Made by a program: the position numbers and the translations under genes. DNA of 64,000 nucleotides from Acidobacteriaceae bacterium (lineage in GTDB: Bacteria; Acidobacteriota; Terriglobia; Terriglobales; Acidobacteriaceae): positions 1 to 64,000 of the forward strand of contig JASHNW010000058.1 in NCBI GenBank assembly GCA_030041435.1, read 5' to 3'. Positions 53,714 to 62,634 of the stretch are shown piece after piece. Position 1 is the first letter of the stretch. Each line of letters opens with the position of its first letter. The notes under the pieces are model-generated. The model was not told the DNA's origin and searched no databases. It saw nothing but the letters and a program-made list of their open reading frames with translations.

Positions 53714-55597
53714 ATGAATCGAACTCCCAGTCGCAACGCTGTAGGTGAAGTTCTCCATTTCCTGCTCCGTCATTGGCGGCGCGAATTCTGGAGCGTCGCC
53801 GCGGTCGCCGCCAGCATGATCGCCGCCACGACCGCGGACCTCATGCTGCCGATGTACTCCGGACGCCTCGTCGATGCGGTTGCCAGGCCCGGTGTCGCAC
53901 GCCTGGCTGTCCGCTATGCAGCCCTGCACGCCGCCGTCATGGCCATCGTCGCCATGGCGGTGCTCGGATTTGTCCTGATGGCAGCGCGGTATCTGGCGCT
54001 GGTGGCCATCATCCAGCTCACTCTGCGCCTGATGACGCGCATGGCGGCCGATGCCTTTTGGCGTGTGCAGCGCTTCTCGACCGACTGGCACGCGAACAAT
54101 TTCGCCGGCTCCATTGTGCGCCGCATCACGCGTGGCATGTGGGCCGTCGATCTGCTGGACGACACACTGCTGCTGGCTTTACTGCCGGCAGTGCTGGTGC
54201 TGGTGGGGGCTCCGCTGCTTCTCGGCCTGCGCTGGCCGGCCATGGGCCTGGTGATCGCCCTGGGTGCGGTGGCCTATGTTGCCATTTCCGTGGCCATGTC
54301 ACTCGGCTACGTCGCGCCGGCGGCGCGGCTCTCGAACGGGCAGGACACCCGGGTGGGCGGCGCTCTGGCTGACGCCATCACCTGCAATACCGTGGTGAAA
54401 TCCTTCGGCGCCGAGACCTGCGAGGACGCGCGTCTGAGCCGTGTGCTGACGAAATGGCGAGGCCGCACCGAGCGGACCTGGGTCTTTGCCACCCGCAGCA
54501 ACGCCGCGCAGCTTATCGTCCTGCTGGTGCTGCGCACCGCCGTGGTCGGCTTTGCCGTGTGGCTGTGGTGGCGCGGCCGGGCCACGCCCGGCGACCTGAC
54601 ATTTGTTCTCACCACCTACTTCATCGTCCATGGTTACCTGCGCGACGTGGGGCAGCACATCGCCAACCTGCAGCGCTCCGTCAACGAAATGGAGGAGATG
54701 GTCGAGTTTCAGTCGCTGCCCCTCGGCGTAGCCGATGCCCCTGGCGCCCGGCCCATCCGCGTCGCGGCCGGCGAGATTGTCTTCGATCGCGTCACCTTCC
54801 GCTACGGTATGCGCGCAGACCCGCTCTTTCGCAACTTCTCCCTGCGCATTCAGCCGGGAGAGCGCGTGGGACTGGTCGGCCATTCCGGGTCGGGCAAATC
54901 CTCGTTCGTGAAGCTGCTGCACCGTCTGTATGACGTGTCCGGAGGCAGGATTCTTGTCGACGGCCAGGACATCGCCCTGGTCACCCAGGAGTCGCTGCGC
55001 GCGCAACTGGCCCTGGTGCCCCAGGAGCCGATTCTCTTCCATCGCTCGCTGGCGGAGAATATCGCCTACGGCCGCCCGCACGCGACCCAGCGCGAAATTG
55101 AAGAAGCGGCGCGCCTCGCAAATGCGCACGACTTCATTCGCACCCAGCCGAAAGGCTACGCGACCCTGGTTGGCGAGCGCGGCGTCAAGCTCTCCGGCGG
55201 CGAACGCCAGAGAGTGGCGCTGGCCCGCGCCTTTCTGGCGAATTCGCCGGTGCTGGTGCTCGATGAGGCCACCTCCAGCCTCGACTCAGAATCGGAGGCG
55301 CTGATCCAGGAGGCGATGCAGCGGCTGATCGCCGGTCGCACGGCGATTGTGATCGCGCATCGTCTCTCGACCGTGCGCATGCTCGATCGCATTCTGGTCT
55401 TCGAGGCAGGTGAAGTGGTGGAGGAAGGAAAACACGAAGAGCTGGTCCGAATTCCGGGAGGCATCTACCGGCGCCTGTTCGAGCGCCAGGCTTTGGGACT
55501 GCTCGCGGACGGCGAGGCCGGCTTCGCAGATGCCAACCCGGATAATCTGGATGACGAACTGGACGACGGAGTGACCGCCTCCTGGCAGCAGCGGTGA
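53714..55597 (+). CDS. ABC transporter, fused permease and ATP-binding subunit
   Basis: A 627-residue exporter half-transporter: about six transmembrane helices (residues 20-300) and a nucleotide-binding domain. Walker A GHSGSGKSS has Lys395, the Q-loop is VPQEPIL, the signature is LSGGERQRVALARA and Walker B VLVLDEATSSLD is followed by the H-loop. A long acidic tail (ADANPDNLDDELDD) is unusual. ATG 53714 with GGGGGA upstream is used instead of the frame extension to 53624. The cargo may be a lipid, drug or peptide; MsbA-type lipid export is possible but not shown. The 282 bases before it hold nothing convincing. Confidence 0.9.
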   Translation: MNRTPSRNAVGEVLHFLLRHWRREFWSVAAVAASMIAATTADLMLPMYSGRLVDAVARPGVARLAVRYAALHAAVMAIVAMAVLGFVLMAARYLALVAIIQLTLRLMTRMAADAFWRVQRFSTDWHANNFAGSIVRRITRGMWAVDLLDDTLLLALLPAVLVLVGAPLLLGLRWPAMGLVIALGAVAYVAISVAMSLGYVAPAARLSNGQDTRVGGALADAITCNTVVKSFGAETCEDARLSRVLTKWRGRTERTWVFATRSNAAQLIVLLVLRTAVVGFAVWLWWRGRATPGDLTFVLTTYFIVHGYLRDVGQHIANLQRSVNEMEEMVEFQSLPLGVADAPGARPIRVAAGEIVFDRVTFRYGMRADPLFRNFSLRIQPGERVGLVGHSGSGKSSFVKLLHRLYDVSGGRILVDGQDIALVTQESLRAQLALVPQEPILFHRSLAENIAYGRPHATQREIEEAARLANAHDFIRTQPKGYATLVGERGVKLSGGERQRVALARAFLANSPVLVLDEATSSLDSESEALIQEAMQRLIAGRTAIVIAHRLSTVRMLDRILVFEAGEVVEEGKHEELVRIPGGIYRRLFERQALGLLADGEAGFADANPDNLDDELDDGVTASWQQR

Positions 55598-55670
55598 AAA
55601 GCCGATCCCGGGGCAGGCTGCGGACCTCGGGATGAACAGAACGTAAGCGCCGCTGCGGCTGCCCGGGCTG

Positions 55671-56720
55671 TCAGCGGGCGCCCGCGGCCACGGCCGTGCG
55701 CATCGGCAGCGCGAGCACCGCATCGGACACTCGATCCGCTGCGTGCCGCAGGACATCGCCCTCCTCCGCGAAGTTGCCCGTCACGCACTGGATTCCCATC
55801 GCCTCGATGCGTGCCACGTCCGCGATGGTGGCTTCCGCGCCCTGGGCAGCATAGCGCTTGCGCAGTTCCGCGGAAACCGGCGCCGTATTGACGACAGCAA
55901 AATCGAAGACTGGCCGTCCCGCATGCTCGTAGATCCGCTCGATATGCTGCGCCGCGGTCAGGTGCAGGCTCTCGTTCGCCTGGGTCATCAGGTTGCAGAT
56001 ATAGACCCGCGTCCCTGGCGCATCCCCCAGCGCTTCAGGAATACCCTTGACCAGCAGATTGGTCACGATGCTCGTGTACAGCGACCCGGGACCCACCGTG
56101 ATGAGATCTGCCGCGGCAATCGCAGCCAGAGTCTCTGGTGGCGGCGGCGGGTCCGGCGGATCCAGCATCAGCTCGACGATATGCAGGTGGCTGGCCGTGA
56201 TGTTTGTCTCTCCCCGCACGATCGAGCCGTCCTCCATGCGGGCGGCCAGGGTGACATTCGTCTGCGTTGCCGGGTAAATGTGTCCGCGCGTGGCAAGAAT
56301 CTCTGCCGCCAGCTTGATCGCCTGGCCAAAGTCCCCCGTCATTTCCGTGAGCGCAGCGATGAACAGGTTGCCGAAATTGTGCCCGCCCAGTTCGCCTCCC
56401 TTCCTGAAGCGATGGCGAAACAGCTGCGAGATCAGGCGTTCGTCTTCCGACAGAGCCACCATGCAGTTGCGCAGGTCGCCTGGCGGCAGCATGTTGAAGT
56501 CGCGGCGCAGCCGTCCGCTTGAACCGCCGTCATCGGTTACGGTGACGACCGCGGAGAGATCGGCGATCAACGGTGCGCGAGCCGGAACGGTGAGCAGGCC
56601 GGAAGCGTGCGGAACGCGCTGCTTGAGGCCGCGCAGCAGAGTGGAGAGGCCCGTACCTCCGCCGATGGCGACCACGCGCAGCCCTGGGGGAGGGGTACTT
56701 ATCACGGCTGTTGGTTTCAC
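55671..56720 (-). CDS. yvcK: YvcK/CofD-type UDP-sugar-binding regulator of cell-wall metabolism
   Basis: A 349-residue protein of the YvcK (gluconeogenesis factor) family. VVAIGGGTGLSTLLRGLK at about 16-33 is the nucleotide-sugar loop, DDGGSSGRLRR near 62 is the hallmark segment and GGHNFGNLFIAAL near 112 and VGPGSLYTSI near 208 complete the family. In Firmicutes YvcK links carbon source to cell-wall synthesis and binds UDP-sugars. It starts 56 bases after the TPR gene on the same strand and is probably co-transcribed with it. It ends 73 bases from the ABC transporter stop, in opposite orientation. Confidence 0.92.
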   Translation of the reverse strand: MKPTAVISTPPPGLRVVAIGGGTGLSTLLRGLKQRVPHASGLLTVPARAPLIADLSAVVTVTDDGGSSGRLRRDFNMLPPGDLRNCMVALSEDERLISQLFRHRFRKGGELGGHNFGNLFIAALTEMTGDFGQAIKLAAEILATRGHIYPATQTNVTLAARMEDGSIVRGETNITASHLHIVELMLDPPDPPPPPETLAAIAAADLITVGPGSLYTSIVTNLLVKGIPEALGDAPGTRVYICNLMTQANESLHLTAAQHIERIYEHAGRPVFDFAVVNTAPVSAELRKRYAAQGAEATIADVARIEAMGIQCVTGNFAEEGDVLRHAADRVSDAVLALPMRTAVAAGAR

Positions 56721-56776
56721 AAATCCAGCATTCGACTCCCGTTTATCAGTCTAACCCGAGAGATCGCGCGAATTTT

Positions 56777-57346
56777 TCAGGCCATCTCCGGGTACAAAAG
56801 TTCTGTGAAGCGCGGATCGTCGGCCATGTCGATGAAATCCGGATCGCTGCGCGCCTGGATGCGGTTCGCCGGATTGATTTCGATGGCGCGCGCCAGATGA
56901 TCCAGCGCTTCTTCCGCCTGTCCGGTGATGCTGCTCAGCAGCGCCATCCCGTAGTGGGCGAAGTCCGCCCGCGGCGACTTGGACAGGATGGCCTCGAACT
57001 GGTCGCGCGCATCCTCGTAGGACCCGTTGTTCAGCAGCGAAACAGCGTAGTCGTATTGCTCCTCAGGGCTGTTGAAGGTCAGTGCCGCGGCCCGGCTGTG
57101 CCGCTCGCAGACCACCAGATAGACCCGCGCCCGCTCCAGAATTTCCGCCGGAGCGTCAGGCACAATCTTCTCGAGGAGGACCCGCGCCTTTTCAAATTTG
57201 CCTTCCTGCATCAGCTGCAGTGCGTTCTGGTATTCCTGGAGGAGACGGTGCTGTGCTCCACTGGTAGCGGAGCGCGAGCTTGCTGCTCCCGGACGGGCCG
57301 CCCGGCGTGCGCCGGATGAGTCTCGACTTTCCTGCATACGAGCCAT
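56777..57346 (-). CDS. Tetratricopeptide repeat protein
   Basis: A 189-residue soluble protein with three to four TPR-like helical hairpins (YQNALQLMQEGKFEKARVLL, QYDYAVSLLNNGSYEDA and HYGMALLSSITGQAEEAL). There is no signal peptide, and the first 30 residues are basic and Ser/Ala-rich, so it is likely cytoplasmic. The final segment contains a DPDF-DMADDPRF element often seen at the end of bacterial TPR proteins. It precedes yvcK by 56 bases, probably in one transcript. A partner is not known. ATG 57346 has no clear ribosome-binding site; ATG 57337 is possible. Confidence 0.8.
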   Translation of the reverse strand: MARMQESRDSSGARRAARPGAASSRSATSGAQHRLLQEYQNALQLMQEGKFEKARVLLEKIVPDAPAEILERARVYLVVCERHSRAAALTFNSPEEQYDYAVSLLNNGSYEDARDQFEAILSKSPRADFAHYGMALLSSITGQAEEALDHLARAIEINPANRIQARSDPDFIDMADDPRFTELLYPEMA

Positions 57347-57511
57347 ATTGGTTTTCTGCCCCGGACGGGTCCGTCGTTGGAAACCGGCAATCCGGATGTA
57401 ACCCTTCGATCAACGTTTTATACGCACAATGCCGCGCCGCGTCAAATCATCAGGCGGATTCTTCGATTTGCTCCGCGGGCGAACTGTGCAGAGAATGGGA
57501 TCTGGGACCCG

Positions 57512-58768
57512 ATGAAGCGCGCCTCGGTGCTAACGGCAGCTGGGTTGGTGGTGGCAGTAGGGTGCGGGCCCGTCTCCCGCGCCCGCGCCGAGAATCGCGC
57601 GCCTCAGACCCCTGCGGAACCGCAGCCCGCGCTGCGCATCCCCGTGGCGCCACTCGGCTACGCTCCTCCCAGCGCCTTCTATCTCACCTATCGCCTGTCC
57701 TCGGCATCCCTCGGGTTCTTCGACGACGATCGCCTGATGTTCACGTTTCGTGTGGGCGGCTTGCTGAGAAGACTGCCCAGCGATCGCGATGGCGACGATG
57801 ACCAGCAGATCCGCGCTGTCGTCCTCGACGCGCGCACCGGCAATGTCGTGCGCCAGACGGAGTGGCGCATGCACGATCGCGGCCAGTACCTGTGGCCCCT
57901 TGCGGATGGGAAATTCCTCGTCCGGGTGCGCGACGCGCTGTACCTGACCGACGAGTCCCTCACCCTCGAACACTATCTTTCCTTCGATACGGCGCTGCGC
58001 GGTGTTGAGGTCGCACCCGATCGCAGCAGGCTCGTCATTCAGAGGGACGATCCGCCCAAACTCGCTTTGTCGTCGGACCGCCAGGACGAAGAAGCGGACC
58101 ACAACCCGGTCAAGGTTGAAATTGTCCCCGCTGGTTCCCGTCAGGCCCTTGTGCTGGAGGATGCGCAATCCGTCGTGCGCGTGCCGCTGACTGGTGACGG
58201 CGTCCTGGATGTTCTCGAAGGCAGGGATCTGGGTTCCTTTGCGATTCGCAGTGTGCCGTTTCAGGGCAAGCCCAAAATCCTCGCCGAGGTAAAGTCCAAC
58301 TGCCAGCCCACCGTGCAGACGGTCAGCTCCACCGTGGCGCTCGTCCTCGGATGCTATATGGGGGGGGACGATCGTCCGGTCGTTGCCCTTTCTACCGCCA
58401 CAGGCAGTCAGTTATGGTCCACCCGCTGGGAGAATAAGTATGTCTGGGGTTGGTTTACCTCGGCCGAGAACGGCAGCCGTTTTGCCTATGAATCTGTCGA
58501 GGTTGCCCGGCCCATGAGCGTATTCGACACGCTCGACGAGGAGGATATCTCGGCGCAAATGGTGGGCGTCTACGACACCGACTCGGGCAAACTGGTCCTT
58601 GTGAGGGATGCGACGCCGGTTCTGACCGCCGGCCAGAATGTCGCGCTCTCGCCCGATGGCAAACGCTTCGCCGTGCTGCGCCACGACGCAATCGAGATTT
58701 ACGACCTTCCGCCGGTTACCCAGCCTCCCGCTGCCGATAACGGCCGTCCCGCGCCGAAGAAGAAGTAG
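57512..58768 (+). CDS. Exported protein of unknown function, probable beta-propeller
   Basis: A 418-residue protein with an N-terminal signal (about residues 1-26, ending ARAEN) and a Cys in it that may allow lipid attachment. The rest is beta-rich with repeating strands such as VVLDARTGNVV, VALSTATGSQLWS and VGVYDTDSGKLVLV, spaced about 40-60 residues, which suggests a seven- or six-bladed propeller of WD40/PQQ type. A Pro/Lys-rich tail ends the protein. I do not recognise a family or catalytic residue. Frame extends upstream to 57377 but crosses the divergent promoter region; ATG 57512 is chosen. Confidence 0.7.
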   Translation: MKRASVLTAAGLVVAVGCGPVSRARAENRAPQTPAEPQPALRIPVAPLGYAPPSAFYLTYRLSSASLGFFDDDRLMFTFRVGGLLRRLPSDRDGDDDQQIRAVVLDARTGNVVRQTEWRMHDRGQYLWPLADGKFLVRVRDALYLTDESLTLEHYLSFDTALRGVEVAPDRSRLVIQRDDPPKLALSSDRQDEEADHNPVKVEIVPAGSRQALVLEDAQSVVRVPLTGDGVLDVLEGRDLGSFAIRSVPFQGKPKILAEVKSNCQPTVQTVSSTVALVLGCYMGGDDRPVVALSTATGSQLWSTRWENKYVWGWFTSAENGSRFAYESVEVARPMSVFDTLDEEDISAQMVGVYDTDSGKLVLVRDATPVLTAGQNVALSPDGKRFAVLRHDAIEIYDLPPVTQPPAADNGRPAPKKK

Positions 58769-58870
58769 CTCCTGCGCAGACAGGCGGGTTTGTACCCCCG
58801 CTTCATTCTGGCGTTGACATTTCTGGCCGCCGGGTGAAATTCTCATACGTTTTGCCGGGGGTTGTTTTCC

Positions 58871-59644
58871 ATGAATCCAGTTGCCGGTGCCGAGCTTCCT
58901 GCCAGGGGCAGGGAACTGACCGTCGCTCAGCCGTATCTTATCCAGCAGCAATGGGATGCCTACACTGAAGAGCAGCACGCGGTGTGGGCCGAACTGGTCC
59001 GCCGCCGCATGCCGCAGCTGCGCGAGCACGCCGCCCAGGAGTATCTCGACGGCTTCCACCAGATCGGCCTCCGCGAAGACACCATTCCGAACCTGAGCGA
59101 GGTCAACCGCCGCCTGTCCCCGCGGACCGGCTGGAACGCCACACCTGTCAGCGGATTTCTCCCTCCGGACGCCTTTTTCGAGATGCTGGCCGCCCGCCAG
59201 TTTCCCACCACCACGTACATCCGTGGCCGCGAATCCATGGAGTACACCCCGGAGCCGGATATCTTTCACGACGTCTTCGGCCACGTGCCCATGCACGCGC
59301 ACCCGGTCTTCGCCGATTTCCTCCAGCACTACGGTCGCGTGTGCGCCCGCCTGATGCACGACAAGGAAAAGCTCGAGAAGATGGGCCGCCTGTTCTGGTT
59401 CACAGTCGAGTTTGGCGTCATCCGCCAGCACGGCAAGGTCAGGCTTTACGGCAGCGGCCTCATCTCCTCTCACGGCGAGGGGACGCACGTGATCGAAGGG
59501 AAGCCCGAGATTCGCGACTTCAATCTCGATCTTGTCCTCGAGCAGAAGTTCCTCGTCTCTGAGGAGCAGAAGGTCCTCTACGCTGTCGAGTCGTTCGACC
59601 AGATCTACGAGGCCGCGCAGGAGGCTGAAAGGCGTCTCGCCTGA
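58871..59644 (+). CDS. phhA: Phenylalanine 4-monooxygenase
   Basis: A 257-residue bacterial phenylalanine hydroxylase, which uses tetrahydropterin, O2 and non-heme iron to make tyrosine. The iron ligands are His133 and His138 in PDIFHDVFGHVP and Glu180 in FTVEFG. The chain has the usual bacterial length, without the regulatory ACT domain of animal enzymes. The frame could begin at TTG 58862, but ATG 58871 fits better. A TTGACA at 58814-58819 upstream is a candidate -35, with a poor -10. The pterin-recycling dehydratase (PhhB) is not adjacent. Confidence 0.95.
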   Translation: MNPVAGAELPARGRELTVAQPYLIQQQWDAYTEEQHAVWAELVRRRMPQLREHAAQEYLDGFHQIGLREDTIPNLSEVNRRLSPRTGWNATPVSGFLPPDAFFEMLAARQFPTTTYIRGRESMEYTPEPDIFHDVFGHVPMHAHPVFADFLQHYGRVCARLMHDKEKLEKMGRLFWFTVEFGVIRQHGKVRLYGSGLISSHGEGTHVIEGKPEIRDFNLDLVLEQKFLVSEEQKVLYAVESFDQIYEAAQEAERRLA

Positions 59645-59829
59645 CGCTCTGTGGCTGCTCACCTTCCCCGGCCTCCCGCCGTCGAAACGCAGGGCGCGAC
59701 TCACGGGAGTAACGGAAGCGGCGCGAAATTTGCATCTCTTTTATATGCGCCGTTGCACAATACAAAGATTGGCTCGTGTTGTGAGCCATTCTCGTTGCAT
59801 CGCCGGTCGTTGACGCGCAGGAGGGGAAC

Positions 59830-60501
59830 GTGCCGCGGATCCATTTTCATTTGCAGCTGGCCGAGCTGAAAGACAAGCTGCTCGCCATGGCGGCGCTCTC
59901 CCAGCAGGCGGTCGAGTCGGCCGTGGATGCGTGGCTCCAGCGCGACGCCGGTTTGTGCCAGTACGTCCGCGAAAACGAGACCGCCATCAACACCGCGCAG
60001 CGCGAAGTGGACGAAATGGCCTACGAGCTGCTTTCCCGCGAGCAGCCCATGGCCATCGATCTGCGTTTCATTCTGGCCGTCATCAAGATCAACGGCGACC
60101 TGGAGCGTATCGGCGACATGGCGGTCAGCATCGCCGTGCGTACGCTCGACCTGCTCGACCAGGACCCGATCGATCTGCCTGTGGACATCGCCGGAATGGG
60201 CGACTTTGCCGGGCGGATGATCCGCACCGCCGTCCAGGCGCTGCTCGACGGCGATGCCCTGGTGGCTGAGTCCGTCCGCGACATGGACGACGAGATCGAT
60301 CGCATGAATCGCGTCGCGATTACCGAGCTGACTCACGTCATTCAGGAGCATCCGGAGACTGCCGACCACGCGCTGCCGGCAATCCTGGTCTCTCGGAACC
60401 TGGAGCGCATCGCCGACCACGCAACCAACATCGCGACGGACGTTATTTTCTGGGTGCGCGGCGCCGACCTGCGTCACCAGCTATCCATGGCCGTCGATTA
60501 G
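59830..60501 (+). CDS. phoU: PhoU-family phosphate transport regulator
   Basis: A 223-residue all-helical protein with two three-helix bundles, each carrying the family's metal-binding acidic signature (RENETAINTAQREVDE near 46 and VRDMDDEIDRMNR near 150). PhoU down-regulates the PstSCAB phosphate transporter and PhoR signalling. GTG 59830 has CAGGAGGGG upstream. The pst and phoBR genes are not in the window, so it may be a separated copy. Confidence 0.93.
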   Translation: MPRIHFHLQLAELKDKLLAMAALSQQAVESAVDAWLQRDAGLCQYVRENETAINTAQREVDEMAYELLSREQPMAIDLRFILAVIKINGDLERIGDMAVSIAVRTLDLLDQDPIDLPVDIAGMGDFAGRMIRTAVQALLDGDALVAESVRDMDDEIDRMNRVAITELTHVIQEHPETADHALPAILVSRNLERIADHATNIATDVIFWVRGADLRHQLSMAVD

Positions 60502-60602
60502 GCTGAATCGATTACGAGCCGTCGAGCATGCCCTCTCAGAAACAAGCGTCCGTCATCCTGAACGGAGCGCCGTAATCTGCAATCTGCAGCCTGTCATCCG
60601 GT

Positions 60603-61721
60603 TTATTCCCGCGCCTTCTCGAGCACCCATCGCGCGGCGTTCTCCATCTCTTCGTCCGTCACATCCTCCACGACCACTGCGTCGCCAATCCCCTTGGGCA
60701 GCACAAAACGCCGCCTGCCGGCGCGGTTCTTCTTGTCGTGCCCGGCCGCCTCGAGCAGTTTGTCAGCCGTCGCCCGAAACAACGGCAGCGGTCCGTACGC
60801 CAGAATCGTCCGTTCGATGCGTTCGGCTTGGTCGGGGCCTGCCGTTTCACGTGCGAGCGCAATCTGCAACGCCGCCAGCATGCCCCACGCTATGGCCTCT
60901 CCGTGCAAAAGACGCCTGTATCCCGTAGCTGCCTCGATCGCATGGCCAAAGGTATGTCCAAAGTTGAGAATCATCCGCAGCCCTGACTCGCGCTCGTCGA
61001 TTCCCACCACGCCCGCCTTCATCCGGATCGATGCCGTGATCACCCGCTCCAGCGCTGCCGCGTCGCGCGCCAGGATCGTCTCTGAGTTGTGCTCCATGAA
61101 GCGAAACAGCATCGCATCGCGGATAATTCCCGCCTTGATGCTCTCAAACAGTCCCGCGCGCAACTCTCTTTCCGGCAGCGTCTGCAGAGTGTCGATGTCG
61201 GCGAACACCGCGCTCGGATGATGAAAGCTGCCTATGAGATTCTTCCCGGCGGTCAGATTCACTCCGGTCTTCCCACCCACCGACGAGTCCACCTGGGCCA
61301 GTAACGTCGTCGGAACCTGAATGTACTCGATACCGCGCATGTAGATTGCGGCAAGAAATCCGCCCAAATCGCCGACAATCCCACCGCCGAAAGCAATCAG
61401 CAGCGAGGACCGGTCAGCGCCGGCCGCAACCAGCTCTCCAGCCAGCCGCTCCACCTGCGCAAGACGCTTGAACCGCTCGCCCACAGGCAGAAACAGAACC
61501 GCAGGCGCGTCTGGAAACGCCGCCGCAAACTGCTCCCCCCACAGCGCCCAAATCTCCGGCGATGTGAGAACGAAGACTCTCCTGCCGGACCTCGTCAGCC
61601 TGGTGCGGCGCGGTATCTCAGCGAACAAACCGCGCCCCACATAGACGGGATAATGCGCCGAGGCGGTCTTGACGGGAATGGTGCGAATTGAAGTTTTCAA
61701 GGTGAGATCAGAGTAAAACAC
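60603..61721 (-). CDS. aroB: 3-dehydroquinate synthase
   Basis: A 372-residue NAD- and metal-dependent enzyme of the shikimate pathway that converts DAHP to 3-dehydroquinate. [19 protein letters not shown] near 128 and [19 protein letters not shown] near 152 are the classic motifs; metal ligands lie in FESIKAGII and [11 protein letters not shown] near 265. The open frame reaches 61862, but a GTG at 61721, with GGAG upstream, yields the usual length. It converges on phoU with 101 bases between them, which hold no clear terminator. Confidence 0.94.
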   Translation of the reverse strand: MFYSDLTLKTSIRTIPVKTASAHYPVYVGRGLFAEIPRRTRLTRSGRRVFVLTSPEIWALWGEQFAAAFPDAPAVLFLPVGERFKRLAQVERLAGELVAAGADRSSLLIAFGGGIVGDLGGFLAAIYMRGIEYIQVPTTLLAQVDSSVGGKTGVNLTAGKNLIGSFHHPSAVFADIDTLQTLPERELRAGLFESIKAGIIRDAMLFRFMEHNSETILARDAAALERVITASIRMKAGVVGIDERESGLRMILNFGHTFGHAIEAATGYRRLLHGEAIAWGMLAALQIALARETAGPDQAERIERTILAYGPLPLFRATADKLLEAAGHDKKNRAGRRRFVLPKGIGDAVVVEDVTDEEMENAARWVLEKARE

Positions 61722-61904
61722 CGCCGCTCCAGGAGCCGAACGAAGGCAGGCTGCGACCAGCCAGCGCAACAAATCGCCGGGACAACGGGTTTCTTCGTGC
61801 AACCGGGCCGCTGACGGGTCGGTCCATCCAGAGTTAAACCGGCGGAGATATATTTCGTCCAATCCGAATAACGTCCGCCCGGACTTCGATCATCGGAGAT
61901 CAAC

Positions 61905-62534
61905 ATGCGAACGCAACGAATGCATACGGCTTTCTTTCTGACTTTGCTGGCTTTGCTGGGAGGCGCTGCAGCCAGCGCGCAAACCGATGTGGCAGCCAGT
62001 GTTTATGGCGCCTTCACCGGAACCACCACCGGCAACAACACAGTTCAGAGCCCCTCGAACTCCGCCGGCGCGCTGATTGAATTGCGCCATATTGCCAATC
62101 CCATCCTCGGCTTTGAGGGGACCTATTCGTACAACCGCGCGGATGAGTCCTACAGCTATACAGGCTTTGCCTGCCCGGTAGGCATTGTGCCATGTACCCC
62201 GCTTCCCGTCTCCGTCCCGGCCAACGCGCACGAGTTCACTGCCGACTGGATCCCCTCCGTTCACATCGCGAACCTGCGTCCCTTTGGCGTTCTGGGCATC
62301 GGCGCGCTGCTCAACCAGCCATCCAGCAGCTCGAGCGGCACCACGCAGTCCCAGACCAAAGCGGTCTACGTCTATGGCGCCGGCCTCGACTGGGGCCTGC
62401 TGCCGCACATCGGACTGCGCGTGCAGTATCGCGGCAACCTGTACAAAGCGCCCGACCTGACCACACTCTACTCCTCGACTAACGCCTTCACGCACACCGC
62501 GGAGCCGATGGTCGGCGTGTACTTCCGTCTGTAG
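61905..62534 (+). CDS. Outer-membrane beta-barrel protein
   Basis: A 209-residue protein with a signal peptide (about 1-26, ending ASAQ) and alternating hydrophobic/polar strands with aromatic girdle residues, ending in YFRL, as small OMPs do. The layout resembles eight-stranded OmpW/OmpA-like barrels. ATG 61905 is preceded by GGAGATCAAC. It may serve as a small channel or a structural protein; no ligand site is seen. It is divergent from aroB and separated by about 180 bases. Confidence 0.82.
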   Translation: MRTQRMHTAFFLTLLALLGGAAASAQTDVAASVYGAFTGTTTGNNTVQSPSNSAGALIELRHIANPILGFEGTYSYNRADESYSYTGFACPVGIVPCTPLPVSVPANAHEFTADWIPSVHIANLRPFGVLGIGALLNQPSSSSSGTTQSQTKAVYVYGAGLDWGLLPHIGLRVQYRGNLYKAPDLTTLYSSTNAFTHTAEPMVGVYFRL

Positions 62535-62634
62535 CCGCTGCAATCGCGACCTCTCCGGCTCGACATTGTTCGCACCCTGCGGGCCTGCGCCCAGGTGTGC
62601 CGTCGTTTGCCAAAATGCTATAGCCTGAAAGTTT

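Noticed and set aside
58814-58840. TTGACA upstream of phenylalanine hydroxylase as a promoter
   Set aside because: The -35 is perfect but no acceptable -10 occurs at 16-18 bases spacing, so it is not listed as a feature.
58412-59704. 430-codon minus-strand frame opposite phenylalanine hydroxylase
   Set aside because: The sense frame has the iron ligands of PAH; the antisense frame has low-complexity Leu/Glu/Asp runs and no start signal.
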